Part shown: one piece after another, positions 44,102-45,751 of the stretch
Numbering within the stretch: the first letter of the stretch is position 1
Layout of the letters: each line of letters begins with the position of its first letter
Assembly: GCA_031256175.1 (NCBI GenBank)
Contig: JAIRRC010000001.1
Span: 1-45,751, forward strand
Direction: 5' to 3'
Source of the DNA: Rickettsiales bacterium
Lineage (GTDB): Bacteria; Pseudomonadota; Alphaproteobacteria; Rs-D84
Length of the DNA stretch: 45,751 nt
Notes under the pieces: generated by a model
Told to the model about the DNA's origin: nothing
Seen by the model: only the letters and a program-made list of their open reading frames with translations
Databases searched by the model: none
Program-made: the position numbers and the translations under genes

Positions 44102-45751
44102 TGAATTATGCGAACGGCTATTTTCTGGCCGTCTATATAGGGCGGAAAAAGATAAAGGCCGCCGCTTTCCGAAGCATCGACGGCAATCCCGCCGGACAAA
44201 GGATTCTAGAAACGGACGCGGGCAACGACCCGGGTAAAGCCTTGGATTCGCTTCTTGACGCCCTGGAAGAGCAGCTCGGGACCCGGTTCACCGAGGCTTA
44301 TTTGGCGGGCTTCTTCGGCGGGAACGATTCCAAAATCCTTATCGCAAGCGCCGAATTCGGCCGACCGAAAAAAATAACCAATGCGGACATCCGGAATCTA
44401 ATATCCAAAATTCCGGAACTCAAAAACCCCGAAATGCGCGCCATACATTTCATACCGGTTTCATACGATACCGATTCAGAGCGAAACCTATTGTCGCCGG
44501 TCGGAACATGGGCGGCGCGGATAGGCGCCAAATTCTTCGCGGTCATGGCCGGACGGGAATACGTGTCGGGCCTCGGGGCCCTTGTCGGCGGCGCCTATCT
44601 CTCGCCCCGGGGCGCAATCGACATCATGTTCGCGATGGGAAGCATAGCCGGGAAATCGGTTCTTATAAACCTTGGGGCTTCGGCGACCCGCGTCGCGGTA
44701 TCCGGCGCAAACGGCCTGGTTTATATGGCGGAAATAGCCACCGGACAAAGCGACCTGACGCTCGCCATAGCAAGCCGCTTCGACATGGCACCAAGCGCGG
44801 CCGAGAAGATAAAGACCCGGCTTTCCAGCGCGATAAGCCGGGCGGGCGACCAGTTCGAATTCATAGGCGAGGCTTCGGCGGCGGACATAAAAGAGCTTGT
44901 CATGGAATTTTCCCGGGACCTGGCGCGCGCGCTCAAAAGGAACATTACGGACAATGCGCCCGGTGAAATCCCCGAAAGGATAGTCCTGTTCGGCGGCGGC
45001 GCGGCCGTCGAGGGGATAGGCAATGTATTCGCCGAAGCTTTCGGCCGGCCGGTATCCATTTTGGGCAAGGACGCCGCGATGCAGAGCGTAGGGCGGCTGA
45101 TATTCGCCCAGAACCGGGGCGAAATCGAAAAGTTCCGCCAAAGCTTCTGGCGGCGGTTCATTCGGAAAATCGTCCTGTCGCTGACAAATAAAAAGTGCCC
45201 GGTTTATCCAAGCTCGCTGGCGTTCGGGGACCTTCCCGTGCCGCGGCTCCGCGCGTTCGAGGAAGCAGGGATTACGACGATACACTATGATTATATGGAC
45301 GGGGAATATGTGCAGGCCAAGGCGGGAAGCGCGGACGCGGTGAAATACATCAAGGCCAAATCCAACCTTAAAGTCGCGGCGCACCTTATGGCGAGGGACC
45401 CGGCGGCGGCCGTCAACAAATTCATCCGTGCGGGGGCGGATTCGATTATAGTCCATGCCGACTATATAAAAAACCTTGCGGCCGTCAAGCAGGCGGGCAA
45501 AAAGTGCGGCGTCGCCATCAATCCGGATGAAGACATAAGCGCGGTCCTTCCCGCCATAAAGCACCTTGATATAGTGGTTGTCATGTCGGTTCAGCCCGGC
45601 GCGTCCGGCCAGTCATTCATGCCGGAGGCATTAAACAAGGTCGAAAAGCTTCGCGCCATAAAAAAGAAGGCGCGGCTAAAATTCGAAATCGTAGTCGACG
45701 GGGGCATAAATCCCGAAGCCGCCAAGCTGTGCTGGAAGGCCGGGGCGGACG
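44101..45751 (+). CDS. Fusion protein: FtsA-like actin-fold domain + ribulose-phosphate 3-epimerase-like domain (partial, runs off right edge)
   Basis: Manual codon-by-codon translation, 550 codons without a stop. FtsA-like: ITNADIRNLI, RAIHFIPVSYDTD, RIVLFGGGAAVEGIGNVF. Rpe-like: VYPSSLAFGDL, TTIHYDYMDGEYV, VAAHLMARDP, FIRAGADSIIVH, MSVQPGASGQSF, EIVVDGGINPE. Confidence 0.85.
   Translation, partial: MNYANGYFLAVYIGRKKIKAAAFRSIDGNPAGQRILETDAGNDPGKALDSLLDALEEQLGTRFTEAYLAGFFGGNDSKILIASAEFGRPKKITNADIRNLISKIPELKNPEMRAIHFIPVSYDTDSERNLLSPVGTWAARIGAKFFAVMAGREYVSGLGALVGGAYLSPRGAIDIMFAMGSIAGKSVLINLGASATRVAVSGANGLVYMAEIATGQSDLTLAIASRFDMAPSAAEKIKTRLSSAISRAGDQFEFIGEASAADIKELVMEFSRDLARALKRNITDNAPGEIPERIVLFGGGAAVEGIGNVFAEAFGRPVSILGKDAAMQSVGRLIFAQNRGEIEKFRQSFWRRFIRKIVLSLTNKKCPVYPSSLAFGDLPVPRLRAFEEAGITTIHYDYMDGEYVQAKAGSADAVKYIKAKSNLKVAAHLMARDPAAAVNKFIRAGADSIIVHADYIKNLAAVKQAGKKCGVAINPDEDISAVLPAIKHLDIVVVMSVQPGASGQSFMPEALNKVEKLRAIKKKARLKFEIVVDGGINPEAAKLCWKAGAD

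Noticed and set aside
1-45751. CRISPR arrays, tRNA/rRNA genes, prophage or transposase genes
   Set aside because: Looked for regularly spaced repeats, tRNA-like folds with TTCGANTC in intergenic gaps, and integrase/transposase motifs; none found by eye.

Overview
This 45.75 kb, densely packed bacterial chromosome segment looks alphaproteobacterial, judging from MucR/Ros, alpha-type AddB, the leuS-lptE-holA order and GTCAT-type intergenic palindromes. The nrdD/nrdG pair suggests an anaerobic or microaerobic lifestyle. Most genes are housekeeping: nrdDG, ftsK, tatA, rarA, trmB, gltX, purN, secDF-yajC, ftsL-ftsI, sufSTE, trxA, rsmI, engB, addB, radC, map, leuS-lptE-holA, lrgAB, rnpA-rpmH, gyrA, lolCD and ftsQ. 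I saw no prophage, transposase, CRISPR array, rRNA or tRNA. The strongest finding is at the right edge. One uninterrupted reading frame (44101 to the window end, no stop, 1-nt overlap with ftsQ) encodes a divergent FtsA-like actin fold, then an amphipathic segment, then a ribulose-phosphate-3-epimerase (Rpe)-like TIM barrel with its catalytic and metal-binding residues retained. The ORF track omits it because it runs off the window. Second, nrdD stops before its glycyl-radical domain, which lies in a separate 64-aa ORF with its own Shine-Dalgarno sequence, behind two NrdR-box-like sites 32 bp apart. Other observations are a family of compound intergenic hairpins ending in GGGGCCC(C)GTTT, a 153-bp multiply nested hairpin upstream of a cysteine-depleted DksA-like gene, proteins lacking canonical catalytic or metal ligands (PAP2, MucR, DksA, FtsA), an orphan VirB2-like pilin and an orphan secretin-like lipoprotein. 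All family assignments come from motif recognition by eye; no searches were run.
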